Source of the DNA: Lucifuga dentata
Taxonomy: Eukaryota > Chordata > Actinopteri > Ophidiiformes > Bythitidae
Direction: 5' to 3'
Assembly: GCA_014773175.1 (NCBI GenBank)
Contig: VXCM01000326.1
Coordinates: 1-64,000 of the forward strand
Length of the DNA: 64,000 nucleotides
Shown: in pieces, positions 11,156 through 23,059 of the stretch
How the letters are laid out: the number at the start of each line of letters is the position of its first letter
Numbering within the stretch: position 1 is the stretch's first letter
Position numbers and translations under genes: made by a program
Notes under the pieces: model-generated
Seen by the model: the letters and a program-made list of their open reading frames with translations, nothing else
The model's database searches: none
What the model was told of the DNA's origin: nothing

Positions 11156-12045
11156 GTATAAATATCATTTTCTGCTTGGTTATCTTTTCTGTGTTTCTGT
11201 TCAAAGGTATAGTAATCTGCATAAATACATCTACAGAAATCTCAAACCATAAAATCAATTTAGATAAAATGCCTAACTAGCCTACATTATACTGATCTGG
11301 CATAAGTCCAAATAATTATGTGTGAATGAGTTTGTGTGTGCAAGTATGGGTTTTATTAAATATATTTTAAAAACAATGTGTCACACAAACACTACTTTAT
11401 TCAAGTGTGCATTGCATTCATTTAATCTGCTAAAACATTTGCATTTTTACAGCAAACAGCCATAAATTGAATTCTCCACACTGACTTGAACAGATTTCGA
11501 GTAAACTTGTAATCATATTCAACAGAATCCAATTGTGTTTTTTTTATCACTTCATTATTAACAATGACTGAGCACTTTACCTACATTTCTACAATAATTA
11601 TTTATCCCACTTTATTGCAATACAGCAGTCAAACAATTCTTTTAATGTCTCATGACTGATTCATTATAGTCCATTTTAACTAAATAGATGGACACTACAA
11701 TCCTCCACAGTGGGATGAACATTTGACTAAATCTCACTTAGCTTCTCACAGAGGACATCTGCAGCTAGGACACAGTGTATATATATGACCTCTGAGGCAC
11801 TCATACTCATTTTCTTTCCAACTCTGGCAAGTGTGTGTGTGTGCATGTGCGCGTGTGTGTGCAGACATTAAGCCTGCCAAAACCTGGACTGTGAAATATT
11901 CATTAGCCAAAACTATGACATAGGGTCAAAGGTCTCAGTTCAGCTGTGGTATTTCTATGAAAATGGGCAGATGGCAGTCTGGCTGCATTACAAGTGAGAC
12001 GTCCACATAGGAGGAAGACTTCATAAACCCAATATATATTAACAA

Positions 12046-12050
<5 letters not shown>
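11156..12050. other. No recognised feature
   Basis: AT-rich sequence with a short GT/GC-rich patch at 11829-11862. Confidence 0.45.
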
Positions 12051-12076
<26 letters not shown>

Positions 12077-12081
12077 NGGGG
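12051..12081. repeat. (GT)n microsatellite ending in an N gap
   Basis: GT run to 12076, N at 12077, then four to five G. Frames across it on the - strand are translations of the repeat. Confidence 0.9.
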
Positions 12082-13845
12082 GTAATAAATGGTAACACAT
12101 GGGAAGTGTTCATTTTGCCAAAAATTGAATTGAATAAAGGCCAACAGAGAGGAATAAAATAACATATATATTGCTCTTTTCAAATTAAATCTAGTGCAGC
12201 ATCTCAAAAATACCCAAGTAAACAATTCATCTGCAAAACCAGACAACACAGTTAAAATTAAAAAAAAAATAAAGAAAGAAAATGATGTTGTTTTATTGTG
12301 CTTTCCTGGTTTTATCAATTAATCTGATAATCTGATAACATCCGATGTTAATCTGATGATTAATCTGATCATTAATATGATAATGGGGTTAGATTTTGAT
12401 TCCGTTCAACAATGTAAATGACAATCGAAAAGAAGATGAACTTTTGACTTATGTTATGAAGCCAAAAACGATGGCAGCTGCAGCATCAATGGACATGGTA
12501 CGCAAGGACATTAAATAATCTCACTGTGCTTGATCAGCATCTCTTCCGATTATATTACTGCCTCCCATGATTTTTAATCATGGGGGGCCATCTTTTTGCA
12601 CATTGCAGCTTGTGAACATTGTGTTAATTCTTGAGGACACGCACAACCTATGTTTCAAATGAATAGAGTAAACACTTGGCAGACGTGCTAGAAGAAAGGA
12701 TACTGCTCCCATCAGAGTAATACTTGTTCTGTTCTGCAATAGACTTTTTAAAATTTGCAATACAATGTAATGTTTAAGGAGTGGACTGAGTTGTGAGATC
12801 CAAAACTGTCTTTGAATTGTTTTAAAACAATTTTGCCGCATGTGTTGCCATTTTATACCTAGTGTGCACAGTTTTATACACCTACTGCATATGCATGTGT
12901 GAAATTAATGTCCTATCTCTAAATGTTTATGCTTCAGCACACCAGGGTTCCTCAGCTGGAATTATCGTGCAGCATTTTTCTTCTTTTATCTTAATTCAGA
13001 TCTCATTGAAGTTCTATTAAGCCACTTGCAGATTAACTTTCTCTTTGATTTAAAAAGCAGGAAAAAAAGAACTCAGGGAACACAGGAGCATGAAGGATAA
13101 CGATTCATCTGGCTTTAATAACTATGAAATGTTATAAAAGAGATACTCTATCCACAAAGCCCCCACACTGTTTATGTAAAGTACTTATGGAAAGGGCGTT
13201 TTCTCATTTATTTTCTCCACTTAGTTGGCCCTCATAAAGCTTCTCTGCCAAACAAAGCAGCAATGATGAATTAGCAGTCAGCCATGTTAGGGGGAGATGA
13301 GCCAAAAGACACACAGAGTGGCACATGATGAGTTTACAGTGAGTCTAACTTCAATACAAAGCAGCTTCTGCTGCGCCTCGGCTTTACAGTTGTGCTACTG
13401 TAAACAACAAGCGCTGGAATACAGCTCAGTGGGCATGCAGAGATTGTTTGTTTTGTTGCCTGTAAAACAAAATTAATAAGTTATGAGCTACGCCTCAACA
13501 GCAGAATGTACTGACAGTTGGCATTCCTTGCAGACAGAAATGGTAATCAGCTGTAAAGTAACTGTATGAATTGCATGCAATTCAGCACTGTTTAATGTAC
13601 TGTAATTGTAAAATAAATTAGCTTTAATAGACTGACTTCTTAAAGTACTTTGATGAGCAAACAGACAGTGATACAGAGAAAAAGCTAAAGTTGTGCTGTA
13701 GTTACGAAGTATCCAAGTGCATTGATGCGGGGCATCAAAATCTGATCTTCACCAAAATCACAAAAATAGACAAACACATTCCGCCTAAAGTAACAATACA
13801 CCTTTCATGTTGGTGCTACATACATATTGTGTTATAACTAGAAGT
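12082..13845. other. No recognised gene; AATCTGAT-like words at 12315-12385
   Basis: 12315-12385 contains loosely repeated taatctgat/ataatctgat words. The remainder looks unique. The frame at 12578-12841 (- strand, 87 codons) has no recognisable domain. 13200-13330 has balanced composition and could be conserved non-coding DNA, but nothing here demonstrates it. Confidence 0.4.
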
Positions 13846-14690
13846 CCAAGCTGGAAAAATTATGCAAACCTTGTATTTAATAACTGCTAGAACCTTCATT
13901 GCATTGAGGAGGCATTTTAGATCATTCTTCTCACAAAAGTGTCTCAGTTCATTAATATTCTTGAGATTTCTTGGATCAACACCCCCCCCTTCAGGTCATA
14001 CCAGGCATGTCTATCTGGTTAAGATACGAACTCTGGTGTGGCTATTACAAAACTGAATTTTCTGCTTTTTAGAACATTCTGTAGCTGGTTTGTTAGTGTG
14101 TTTTGGATTATTGCCTTCTTGCATCATCCAACTTGTAGTATTGAGGTTCAGGTGGCAGACCACTGCTTTCCTTGAGGCAACAAAGCACCATGTTTGACAG
14201 TTGGGATGACGTTTTGATGTTGGAACACAGCACTTTTTTTGTGGTTTTCTCTGAACAGTGTTTTTGTTACAAATCTCAATTTCCATCTCACCTGTCTACA
14301 GAACATTCTCCCACAAAACTTGTGGAACATCCAGTTGCACATTTATTTCTTAGATCTTTGCAACACTAGTAAGTTGCTTCCGTTTGTAACATTTGTCTTA
14401 CTGAGGACTTTACAGATACTTTGGAGCTTTTTTCAGCTACTCATTACTATTCTTCTAAGGTCCTCTGAATTTTTTTTTTTTTTTTTTTTTTAACTGGGCC
14501 ACAATTCAAATGAATAGATACAAGCAAACTCTGACAGTATAAAGATTTTATGTGTCTATTTTATAGAGCAGGCCACACCACTAATGACCCACACACCACT
14601 AATCTCATAAGACTTCAACTAGCTTTAAGAGAAGTCATTAAACCTGAGGCTAACTTTCGTGTGATATTCAGAATTGAGAGGACACATATA
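13846..14690 (-). mobile_element. Tc1-like DNA transposon remnant
   Basis: Read on the - strand this carries a decayed Tc1-type transposase (14480 down to about 13890) preceded by a 5' non-coding section (about 14500-14690) with words such as gagattagtggtgtgtgggt on the reverse strand that accompany this family in fish. Outer inverted repeats are not clearly preserved, so the edges are approximate. A 25-T run at 14469-14491 lies at the 5' end of the coding remnant. Confidence 0.75.
13890..14480 (-). pseudogene. Tc1-like transposase pseudogene
   Basis: The - strand frame 14286-14011 contains TTSWMMQEGNNPKHTNK, matching the Tc1 block whose consensus reads Gln-Asp-Asn-Asp-Pro-Lys-His-Thr. Both aspartates of that block are lost (Gly-Asn-Asn-Pro-Lys-His-Thr), which removes a catalytic position of the DDE triad. 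The overlapping frame 14342-14148 carries HQNVIPTVKHG, another Tc1 block. Further upstream EDLRRI-like words at 14460-14440 fit the N-terminal helix-turn-helix region. Frameshifts, deletions and stops throughout; inactive. Such a protein would cut and paste its own element at TA dinucleotides. Confidence 0.8.
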
Positions 14691-15045
14691 TAGTATTTTG
14701 TTTGCCATTAGTTTAGGAAGACTGTGATTATCTATTAGGGTAACACAGATGAAGATCATATCACATTTGATGACTAATTAATGCAGAAATTCAGGCTAAC
14801 TTTTTCTTGCCTCTATGGTTACAGTCCCTCCTCTAACTTTCCTTCATTCTGTTAATTAAAACATTAATGAACAAACAAGAGAATTGTTTTCTTTTTTTCA
14901 GACCAAAACTGCAAGTAATGCACAGTTGCCTCATTGAAATACCAAATGGATCTTGAAGCACACACCAAAAGAATGAACAAATTCTCATATGTGTTGTGTG
15001 AATGTGTTGTATTGATTGTGTGTATGTATGCATGCATATCATAGC
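14691..15045. other. No recognised feature
   Basis: AT-rich sequence between the Tc1 remnant and a T-rich tract; nothing recognisable. Confidence 0.45.
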
Positions 15046-15115
15046 AACTGGCTTTTTATTTTTTATTTTTATTTTATTTTATTTTATTTATTTTTTTATT
15101 TTTTTTTTTTTTGTG
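15046..15115. repeat. (TTTTA)n / poly(T) low-complexity tract
   Basis: Several TTTTA units grade into a poly(T) run ending near 15113. Confidence 0.9.
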
Positions 15116-15377
15116 CTTTTTTAATTATTGGATGATTGTTACTGGTATGGATTTTTTATATTGGTAGTTTTTTTATAGAATATATAGCAATATTTGTTTG
15201 TATCTGTACCATTTCTCCTGCTTGTCGCGTTTTTGTGGTTTTTGTTGAATGGTTTTTTATGTCCTTCTTCAGTGTGCAACTGAATGTGTTTTGATGTGTA
15301 CGGTCTTTTATGTAAAGTATTTTTATGTACTATTATTACTGTACTATTATTTACTTACCAATGTATAAGACACACAT

Positions 15378-15378
15378 G

Positions 15379-15414
<36 letters not shown>

Positions 15415-15441
15415 CTATTCTAGCTACAACAAACAAAGTNG

Positions 15442-15477
<36 letters not shown>

Positions 15478-15502
15478 CTATTCTAGCTACAACAAACAAA
15501 GT
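15378..15502. repeat. Exact 62-bp tandem duplication around an N, with (CA)15
   Basis: 15378-15439 and 15441-15502 are identical: gcc, 30 bases of CA, then ctagctattctagctacaac and aaacaaagt. The N at 15440 separates them. Identity even in CA length argues for one locus assembled twice. Confidence 0.9.
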
Positions 15503-15759
15503 TATTGTTTCAAATCAATAACAATTATAACTGGACTGCATTTATACTGTACAGGATTGGGACAGGGAGTCTACATAGATGTTACCCAAGTTGAAATGTC
15601 TAGCAAGAATTTTACAACAATTACACTGCACCTTTTTAAAATAATGATATAATGTACTTAATATAAATATAAAGAAAAAAATCAAGATTTAGACAAAGAC
15701 AGACAATGCCAAGAAATGGGATTATATGAATGTTGAAACAAAATTATAAAAGATTAATT

Positions 15760-16530
15760 AAAACCAACCAACAATCCAACCATAGCAAGCCAGCCATTCT
15801 GTAATGTAGCCAACTGATGAAAGCTTATAAGTGTAAACGTAAATGTCATCAGTAAAACTTCAGCATCAACTCTGTACCTGACATAAAACCAATGAAGAGA
15901 GGCCAGAAAACAAGCGATGTGGTCATGTCTGCTTGAGATTGCTAAATGCCTATAGCAGCCGATTTTTGTACAAGCTGAAGGTGAGAGATTGATTTTTGGC
16001 TTAACCCTGAGCACAAAGATCTAAACATCATATTATAAAAGCACGGATGACCTTCTGCAAATCAATAAAACACAGGAAAGAGCTAATCTTTGAAAGGCTC
16101 CTCAGCTGGAGGAAACAATATTGAACAACTCTCATCATTTGTCTGTCCAAAGCGAGGTCACTATCAGAAATGACACCACAAGCTTCTTGCTACCGGCTTG
16201 ACATTTCTAGACCGAGACTATAGTAAGGGGAATGGACTTTAAAAAAAAATAATGTCAAAAATCTGATGTTTTTCAATGAGTTGGAGAAAGTTTTGAAACT
16301 TAGAACAATTAATACAGGAAGATATGAGTGCTTCTTTGGTTTTGAGGAGGCACAGATCTGAATGTCATTAGTAACAGAAGGGAATGCTTCCTAAGTGAAG
16401 TGTGTAAACAGAAAACATAAGGGGAATGAGGATGGAGCCTTGGGGGACACCCAAGTATGAGGGGTCCACTGCTGTGGAGCTACTAAACCTGACTGGAGGG
16501 GTTTTCCCAGTTATTATGACTTAAGAACAC
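15760..16530. repeat. Diffuse dispersed repeat, probable teleost family
   Basis: The section 16355-16500 has the word order gatctgaatgtcattagtaa, ggagccttgggggacaccc, then a purine-rich block, which I recognise from a widespread fish repeat whose class I cannot name. The upstream part (15760-16350) is compatible but weaker. No usable reading frame; edges are approximate. Confidence 0.35.
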
Positions 16531-17001
16531 ACCACTTTTTTGAACGGTGGCCTCATGAAAAGTGTTATATACAACAGATTAAAATGCAGACACTTAAAAC
16601 CCTCCTTCAGATGTAAAACATAGTAGAATGATGTGTAAGTTACACGATATAGGTTCCAGTGAGCAAATATGACAGTTTGTAGCACTAAGACTGCGGAAGA
16701 GAGAGCATTCTAGCATCCTTCTTATAATCAAGGTCTTTCTGAAAGCTCAAAAGACACTTGCAATGTATCCCTTTTTCTATTTCCGAGCCAGGGATTATTG
16801 CAAGTTAGTTTTACAATTCAACACAAAAATCACAAGTATGCAAGCAAAGAGAAAATGTTTCTCTGGTGGTAAGAATGAAGAAGGAATGAATGAATGAATA
16901 AATGAATGAATGAAGAGAAACAAGTCAATGGTAGAAGAATGTGTGGCCTCAAAAATACTTTTATATAAAGATTTGAGTGTGATGGTGGCTGTCATTAATG
17001 C
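16531..17001. other. No recognised gene; (GAAT)n-like repeat at 16883-16915
   Basis: The only structure is the tetranucleotide run gaatgaatgaatgaataaat and its continuation. The - strand frame across it is a translation of the repeat. Confidence 0.5.
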
Positions 17002-17094
17002 TTTGGAATGATTATGTGAATAACAGTACAGAATGGCCTGGTGTACATACATTAGTAAGGAAAGGTTTGGCTGCTGCTAGTTCCTGATACAGAA
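17002..17094 (+). repeat. 93-bp direct repeat, copy 1
   Basis: Starts tttggaatgattatgtgaat and ends gctagttcctgatacagaa. It matches 18564-18656 at 92 of 93 positions by my reading; the difference is taagg here and tatgg there. No N is nearby, so it is not the obvious gap artefact seen elsewhere. Confidence 0.85.
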
Positions 17095-18563
17095 TAGCTG
17101 TCTCGTTGTCATGTTATATTGTTTTGTTCACCAGTATCTCAGGTTTTATAAACCTGTTATTTTACCTCATAATTCAGTATATCATATTTGTTAATAATAA
17201 TAATAACCTATTATTCCATATGTATCTATTTCATTACTTTACAAAATCTGAAATTACATTTGAGCTTAACAAACAAACAACACACTTAACAAATAACACA
17301 CTTGTTAGGAAAACTGTCAAATCAGTGCTGATATGTTACTGAGACTGTAGATTTTTCACTAAAATTACAACCCAAATGTGACAGTCCGGAGAAAACAAAT
17401 AGCAACAGCTTAAAAATTCACTTTTTAGTTTAAAACATTTAAACGTACCATATAATTAAGCTTTCTCAGCTGTAGTGTTGCTAAAGCTTTCACAAATTCA
17501 AATGAGTCTGCAGTGCTTTATGGTTTCATGCTAATTTCATATGATCGGATCTACTTTAGTGTCAGTCATACTTTGTTATAAAACACCTTTAAATATTTTG
17601 AAGTGGGCTCTATTGGCCAGAACAATAATCCAACTATCCAGTACATTTCCAAAGACTTAGACTGACCCGGCATCACCAGTCTCTGTCAACTTTATCTTTA
17701 TATGCAGTATATATAGCACAAGGGGCGTATGGGTGAGCATTTAAAAAATTGAATTCTAATGTCTTCAAGAAAAAGAAAATAGACCTTCATGAATCACTGA
17801 CAACGCTGTCATGAATAAAACGTGCCATGCTGCAACTGTGAAGTCCTCAGGTTAGAGAGAAAAAGAGTGCCAGATAAGGAAGAAAAGATTTAAAATATGC
17901 CATTTTGTCATGTCAAACAAATAAATTTTAAATTTAAAGATGAATTTTAATAATTCAGGGTTGATATAAGAGAGCAAAGGCAGAAACCGAGTTGTCTTGC
18001 TGCAGGGAGGAAAAATCAGAGCTTAAATATCAGATATTAAATATTAAATATCAGAGCTCATATCAGCCATATGAAGGTTAAAATACAGATGACCACAGAT
18101 CTGTTTCTTATTCCTTATTCCATTAGTTTGTCCTTATCTTTTGCAGTAGCAGATCTTTCATGTTTCATCCTATCATTTGCTGTGTCTTTATTTGCCTTTT
18201 TCCATCTTGTCTACATTACACAGCCAGGCAGAGTTAATTCATTAATTTCTGTACCAGCATACAATCTCTGGGGAATTGATAACACACAATGCCTGACTTA
18301 ATGTGTCGATAAGGGCAAATATCATCATGAAATCACCTTTCCAATTCCACAATCACTTGTAAATGCCAACTGGCCTCATAGCATTTGACTTGATTGCACT
18401 AAGATAAGAGACAGATCCGCATACTAGTCTCCATACTGTGCCATCACAGGGGGGCGGAGGGTGGTGTTGGGGTGTGTGTGTGTGTGTGAGGAAAATAGAT
18501 GCAGAGCGCAGAGGAAGAGGCACAGTGCTGCCAGAATATGTGTGAGATGATCAAAATTCACTG
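17095..18563. other. No recognised gene
   Basis: AT-rich sequence between the two 93-bp copies. 18448-18488 is G-rich and runs into a short GT repeat. The frame 18071-18301 (76 codons, hydrophobic start) has no recognisable family. Confidence 0.4.
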
Positions 18564-18656
18564 TTTGGAATGATTATGTGAATAACAGTACAGAATGGCC
18601 TGGTGTACATACATTAGTATGGAAAGGTTTGGCTGCTGCTAGTTCCTGATACAGAA
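18564..18656 (+). repeat. 93-bp direct repeat, copy 2
   Basis: Same orientation as 17002-17094, 1,562 bases downstream, one mismatch. The flanks differ, so the unit is about 93 bp and not a longer duplication. Confidence 0.85.
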
Positions 18657-19798
18657 ATAAAAAAAACAGAAATAAACTGGCTGATCAGCTGAGTTGGCAT
18701 ATCTATCAAATTTATTGATCACTAACACATCACCCAGATTTCATATTGCAGAAATTTACTATCAGACTGAAACAGTCTTAATTTTTGTGTGACTGTATGC
18801 TTTATGAATACCTTCCCCGACACATAACTAAGGAAATACCACAGTAATGCTTTTCTCTCATTAAATGACAAAAGAGGCCTGTATCAGGCAAAACAAATCT
18901 AGCAATTCATCTTCCTGTGTTCCTTGCTTGGAGATTAAAAAGTTCCAGAGCTGCCATGCTTACAGCCACGTAGCAAATCCTGCAACAACTCACACTAGAG
19001 GTTTTCTTATCTTTGTTAGAGGAGAGCATCGTGGCTAATTAAAAATGTGTTAGAGATCAGAACTCTAAGCAGATGACATCTTTGAATTTATTGTTTAATA
19101 TAAGATATGAGTGAACTGGATTGTGTAAAATAGAGCCTTAAATTTCTCACTGATGCCAAAACATATACATACATACATACATACATCAATAACGCATTTG
19201 GTTTGAGCTGTATTTTGAGTTGGACTGGTACATTTTCGCCATGTATCTTATATGGTGGTTTGTGATGTACTGTATATTTGGCTGTTTTTGATACTGGAAC
19301 ATCTTAGGAGTTCATTAAAATGTTATTCTCACATTTGGGCATATATTCTGCCAATACATTATGCTGCCATCTGTCCACAATAGAATTATTCATTGAAAAT
19401 TGTTGCTGTAAAAAACATTGCAAATTTTCTCATATGGAGAAAAGAAAAGGATTGCATAAATATTCTGCCTACTTTTTATTCTGTAAATAGAGTGAGATGT
19501 ATTTATGCTGTGTATATAAATCAAACACAGTTAATAACGGTAATGTGAGTCTGCTTTATTGAAGCTAAGAGCTAGTTCATCATGGTGTCAGTGTGTTACA
19601 CTGGATGGCATAATCAGACCCACTCACACACACACTGATCTGATATCACAACATATAAAAGCATACCCCAAGGCACAACCCAATTAGATGAATCTATACA
19701 TGAATCTAACAATGGCCTTTTCTAGTTTTGACTCCATTACAAAACAAGCCTTTACTTTTCTTTGGGAATCTGCAACCTCTTTTCTTTGACAGCAAAAC
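18657..19798. other. No recognised gene; short (ACAT)n at 19164-19187
   Basis: AT-rich, unique-looking sequence. A short acat/catac tetranucleotide run is the only repeat. Confidence 0.45.
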
Positions 19799-19925
19799 TT
19801 TTTTTTTTTCATTATGGATTCCAAGCAACATTTTTTTTTTGTTTTTCTTTTTCTTTGTTTTTTTTTTCTTTTTTTGTTTTGTTTGTTTGTTTGTTTGTTT
19901 TATTTATTTATTTATTTATTTATTC
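19799..19925. repeat. T-rich low-complexity tract with (TTTG)n and (TTTA)n
   Basis: Poly(T) broken by G and C, then TTTG units and TTTA units. The phenylalanine-rich frames here are artefacts of it. Confidence 0.9.
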
Positions 19926-20169
19926 CTTTATGTTGCTGCTGACATGATATAATGAAAATAGCATGAAGGATAACTCATGTGTTGAAGCCCAGCTGAGAAA
20001 TTGAGAGTAGCGATGAGCTGGTTGTAAGAAATCTGATTTTTTCTGCAGCAAGGAAAGTTGTTTGTTTGTATGAACAAAGAGAATCAAGTCAGGCTGGGCA
20101 AGAACTGTTGTTTTCATTGCTAAAAAGCCATTGTTGCATGTTCACCTGATCCAATAATCCACATTTCTT

Positions 20170-20211
20170 TTCTTTTTTTTTTTTTTTTTTTNTTTTTTTT
20201 TTTTTTTTTTT
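20170..20211. repeat. Doubled poly(T) tract around an N gap
   Basis: About 18 T left and 19 T right of the N at 20192. A separate poly(A) run is at 20458-20479, about 250 bases away, so reverse-strand frames here are lysine-rich artefacts. Confidence 0.8.
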
Positions 20212-20479
20212 GGTTTGGTTTGGTGGGACACAGCCTGCAGAAACTGTTGAAAAGCTCCATTCAAGGCACAAAGTCCATTTGTTGTGAGCGAACTCTGTAA
20301 AGCAGACCAGATTAAATGCTGCCAAGCCAAGGCCCCAATCACTTTGCTGAATTTCATCACCAGGACCGACATTCAGCATAGGTGAGTCATTGTTATAAGT
20401 TTGTTGTACTACCACCAATTGTGTAGGAGTGCCAGCTTCCGCAAAAGAAAACAACCAAAAAAAAAAAAAAAAAAAAAAA

Positions 20480-20881
20480 TCAATAGCGGAGAAATTAATT
20501 TACTGTATGTGGCCCCATAAACTTTGAACGTAATCTAGAGTTGCTTTCATCTGTGACTTTTCAGGGTGTGCTTTGCCCCAGATAATAAGTGTTTGTTTTT
20601 GTTTTAGCATTTGTTTCAGTGAATTCCTATTATAACTGACTCAAAGGAACATGGATTTTTACAAGACTGCACAGTTTCCTTACAACTTTGTACACAAAAT
20701 GTCCCGTTCAGACTCCTGCATGAATTTAATCATTGCTGCAGTATTACAGTGACTAGCTCCTTGTTAAGCCACGTCATTCAAGACAAATGAATTTCTGTAA
20801 ATTATGAAGGACACATATTGTGTATTTCATTTTTCATCATCATTTTTATAGTGTAATATAGTAGTGAGTATGTGATGGACA
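20480..20881. other. No recognised feature
   Basis: Unique-looking AT-rich sequence. Confidence 0.45.
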
Positions 20882-21827
20882 TTAAAAGCGCATTTATACT
20901 TCACTCTACGCATACGCGTGCGCTCATGACGCGCATCATGAGCGTTATTGTGTACATACTCACCTCCGTAGTTAACGTCGATCCGGAGGCTTAACGCTCT
21001 ATCCGCCAGGTGGCGATGTGAGGCGCCGTGACTTGAAACAGACACAATTTAGCAGCCATGGAGGGTTAAGTTACACAAGCATTTGCAGCAACAAACAAAC
21101 ATAAAGAGTACTTACCCCATCACTTCATCTGGAAAATAGTTTTAATCATATCTTAGAATGAACTTTCCTGACTAAACATTTTGCAGCGGCCAGTAAGCAC
21201 TGTTGTGATTGGTCAGTTACAGTAATCAGCTGCTGACATCATGCTTATCGGTATGAGGATTTTCAGGAAAGCACAGGAATACTATGACAATACCCAGAAA
21301 AACAGGTAATTTGCTAAACAAATAAACTGACTGAACAATATACGGGTTTCTTTAAAAATCTAAAAAAAAAAAAAATCAGGGGGTTGGCTTATAAACACGA
21401 GATCGGCTTTTCTACGGCAGATCAGCTTCTCAAACCTTGCAGCCATTTCTGTCTGTCATCTGTTATCCGTGCACAGGTAATAATACACTTTTCATTCATT
21501 TAGTTTTACAGCGACCATCTACATTAATTAACATCATGCATAGCCATGGTGTAAATGCATCGGATTTAGCCAAAAGAAGGCTAATTTTTATCCACAGTCC
21601 ATAAACATTGTTTATTTACTTGTTGGTCCCGCATCCTGCTCACTTCACGACAAATGTTCACAACACTGCCCCCCGTGGTTTCTGTAGGTACTGCCGCGTC
21701 AGGAGCGTCGCGTTAATTCTGGATGACGTGCACAAAGGACGCGTCAAACTGACGCTAAAAACGTGTGTCGGCCATTTTAAGTGCGCATACGCATAGTTTG
21801 CGTTAAGTATACAGTAAATGAGCCTTA
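20882..21827. mobile_element. CpG-rich TIR element, Harbinger-like MITE
   Basis: The left end is TTA then AAAGCGCATTTATACTTC and TACGCATACGCGTGCGC; the right end reverse-complemented is TTAAGGCTCATTTACTGTATA, CTTAACGCAAACTATGCG and TATGCGC. Both ends are flanked by TTA, a duplication typical of PIF/Harbinger, although TTAA cannot be excluded. CpG words (gacgcg, gcgtc) cluster in the terminal 200 bases on both sides while the centre is ordinary AT-rich sequence. No transposase is recognisable, so it is non-autonomous (about 940 bp). Confidence 0.65.
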
Positions 21828-22312
21828 ACTGTGTCTTTCACTCAGTATGCACAGTGGTGCTGTAGCAAAGCAAGAACAGAAGTGGATCTATGTGTTGTTT
21901 ACACATTAAAGCACTGCAAAGGTTTCAAAATAAAATAAAATAAACACCTGTAAACTTTATCCGATGCAAACTTTAACAAATTGAGTGTATTTTATGACTT
22001 TGAAAGAGCTGTGACTTCAAATGACTAAAATATAGTAATACTATGACATAAATGTCCTCAATAGATGTTGATGTTAAAGAAATATATTAGTTTTAATTGA
22101 ACATTATGTTCTGACAATGAAAAATGATCTCAAATCCTCTTTTCTTCAAACTCCTTTCTGCAAAGTCAGACTAACAGCTGAGGGAAAAAAAGGCTGAGGA
22201 AGACAAAAAGAAAGCACACATGGATTTAGAAAAGTACAGTCAGAATAACAAGTGTAAAGGAGAAAGAAAGAGTGTGAGCATGAGAAAGGAAGAGGAGTGT
22301 AACTAACATCAC
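21828..22312. other. No recognised feature
   Basis: Purine-rich towards 22200-22310; nothing else seen. Confidence 0.45.
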
Positions 22313-22669
22313 TCAGAAACACACTCCACTGCTGTTGTAAAAAGAATCAAGGAGGTGCCTGAGGGAGAAATATGCTTCAATCGCAAATTTAGAATGCTCA
22401 TTTATGACTGAGACCCAACTATCAAAAGTTATTTTATCATTCATTTTTTCTACACAGAACTGCACAAAAGTCCACACATGCTGAAGTATCAGAAAGTTTG
22501 TTTTTACACAGGCTTCGTTCTCTAACATGCTGTAGTCTTTCTTTATCAGAGCATTGCCCTCAAACTTGCATGTACTGGTTTGGTCAATTAGGGCAGACCC
22601 AGCAAATGTTCCAGTTAACGCTGCGTTCATGAAATTAATTTGAGGAGCAGCAGGGTTATCATGACTCAT
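22313..22669 (-). CDS. Unidentified 118-codon frame
   Basis: A - strand frame begins MSHDNPAAPQINFMNAALTG and ends with Ser-Gly-Val-Cys-Phe and a stop at 22313. Amino-acid use is balanced and not driven by any simple repeat, unlike most frames here. Just upstream on that strand a good splice acceptor (pyrimidine run then gttgacag, at about 22740-22725) would open an exon at 22724; a stop in the same frame about 15 bases before the Met means the Met would be the start codon. I do not recognise the family. It may be a chance frame, a short gene or a retroelement scrap. Confidence 0.2.
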   Translation of the reverse strand: MSHDNPAAPQINFMNAALTGTFAGSALIDQTSTCKFEGNALIKKDYSMLENEACVKTNFLILQHVWTFVQFCVEKMNDKITFDSWVSVINEHSKFAIEAYFSLRHLLDSFYNSSGVCF

Positions 22670-22806
22670 GACCGTGACCTTGGATCACAAAAACACAGGC
22701 TGCCACTCCACCACCTGTCAACAGGAGAGGTGAGAGAGGTGCACATACCTCAAAATTTGTCTTGTTCTAATAATATACCAGCCTAAAAATAAACAAGTAT
22801 GATAAG

Positions 22807-22843
22807 CTTTTTTTTTTTTTTTTANCTTTTTTTTTTTTTTTTA
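22807..22843. repeat. Exact 18-bp duplication (C, 16 T, A) around an N
   Basis: 22807-22824 and 22826-22843 both read C followed by sixteen T and an A, with the N at 22825 between them. Confidence 0.85.
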
Positions 22844-23059
22844 GATATGTCAGAACTGGCTTGCATGCTACTGAATCAGCATCATTTCAGCTACACATTA
22901 GTGCTTGTTGCATTTCATTTTTCAAACCGTGTTTGTTACTACAAATCCATTCATTTGGCCAAGCATATATTTTACTCCAGTTCTGGATCTTTATGCATAC
23001 ATTGACCACTTTGCACCTATTGAAAGCCGATCATAAGATAAATATTCATTTTTTTTTCC

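Noticed and set aside
15378..15502. CRISPR-like or satellite array
   Set aside because: Only two copies separated by an N, built on a CA microsatellite; an assembly duplication explains it. No CRISPR array is present anywhere in the window.
18448..18488. Possible G-quadruplex
   Set aside because: The G runs do not give four separated runs of three or more with short loops; they grade into a GT repeat.
20089..20454. 121-codon frame on the - strand
   Set aside because: It depends on reading through a poly(T) tract with an N; the lysine run and the frame continuity are artefacts.
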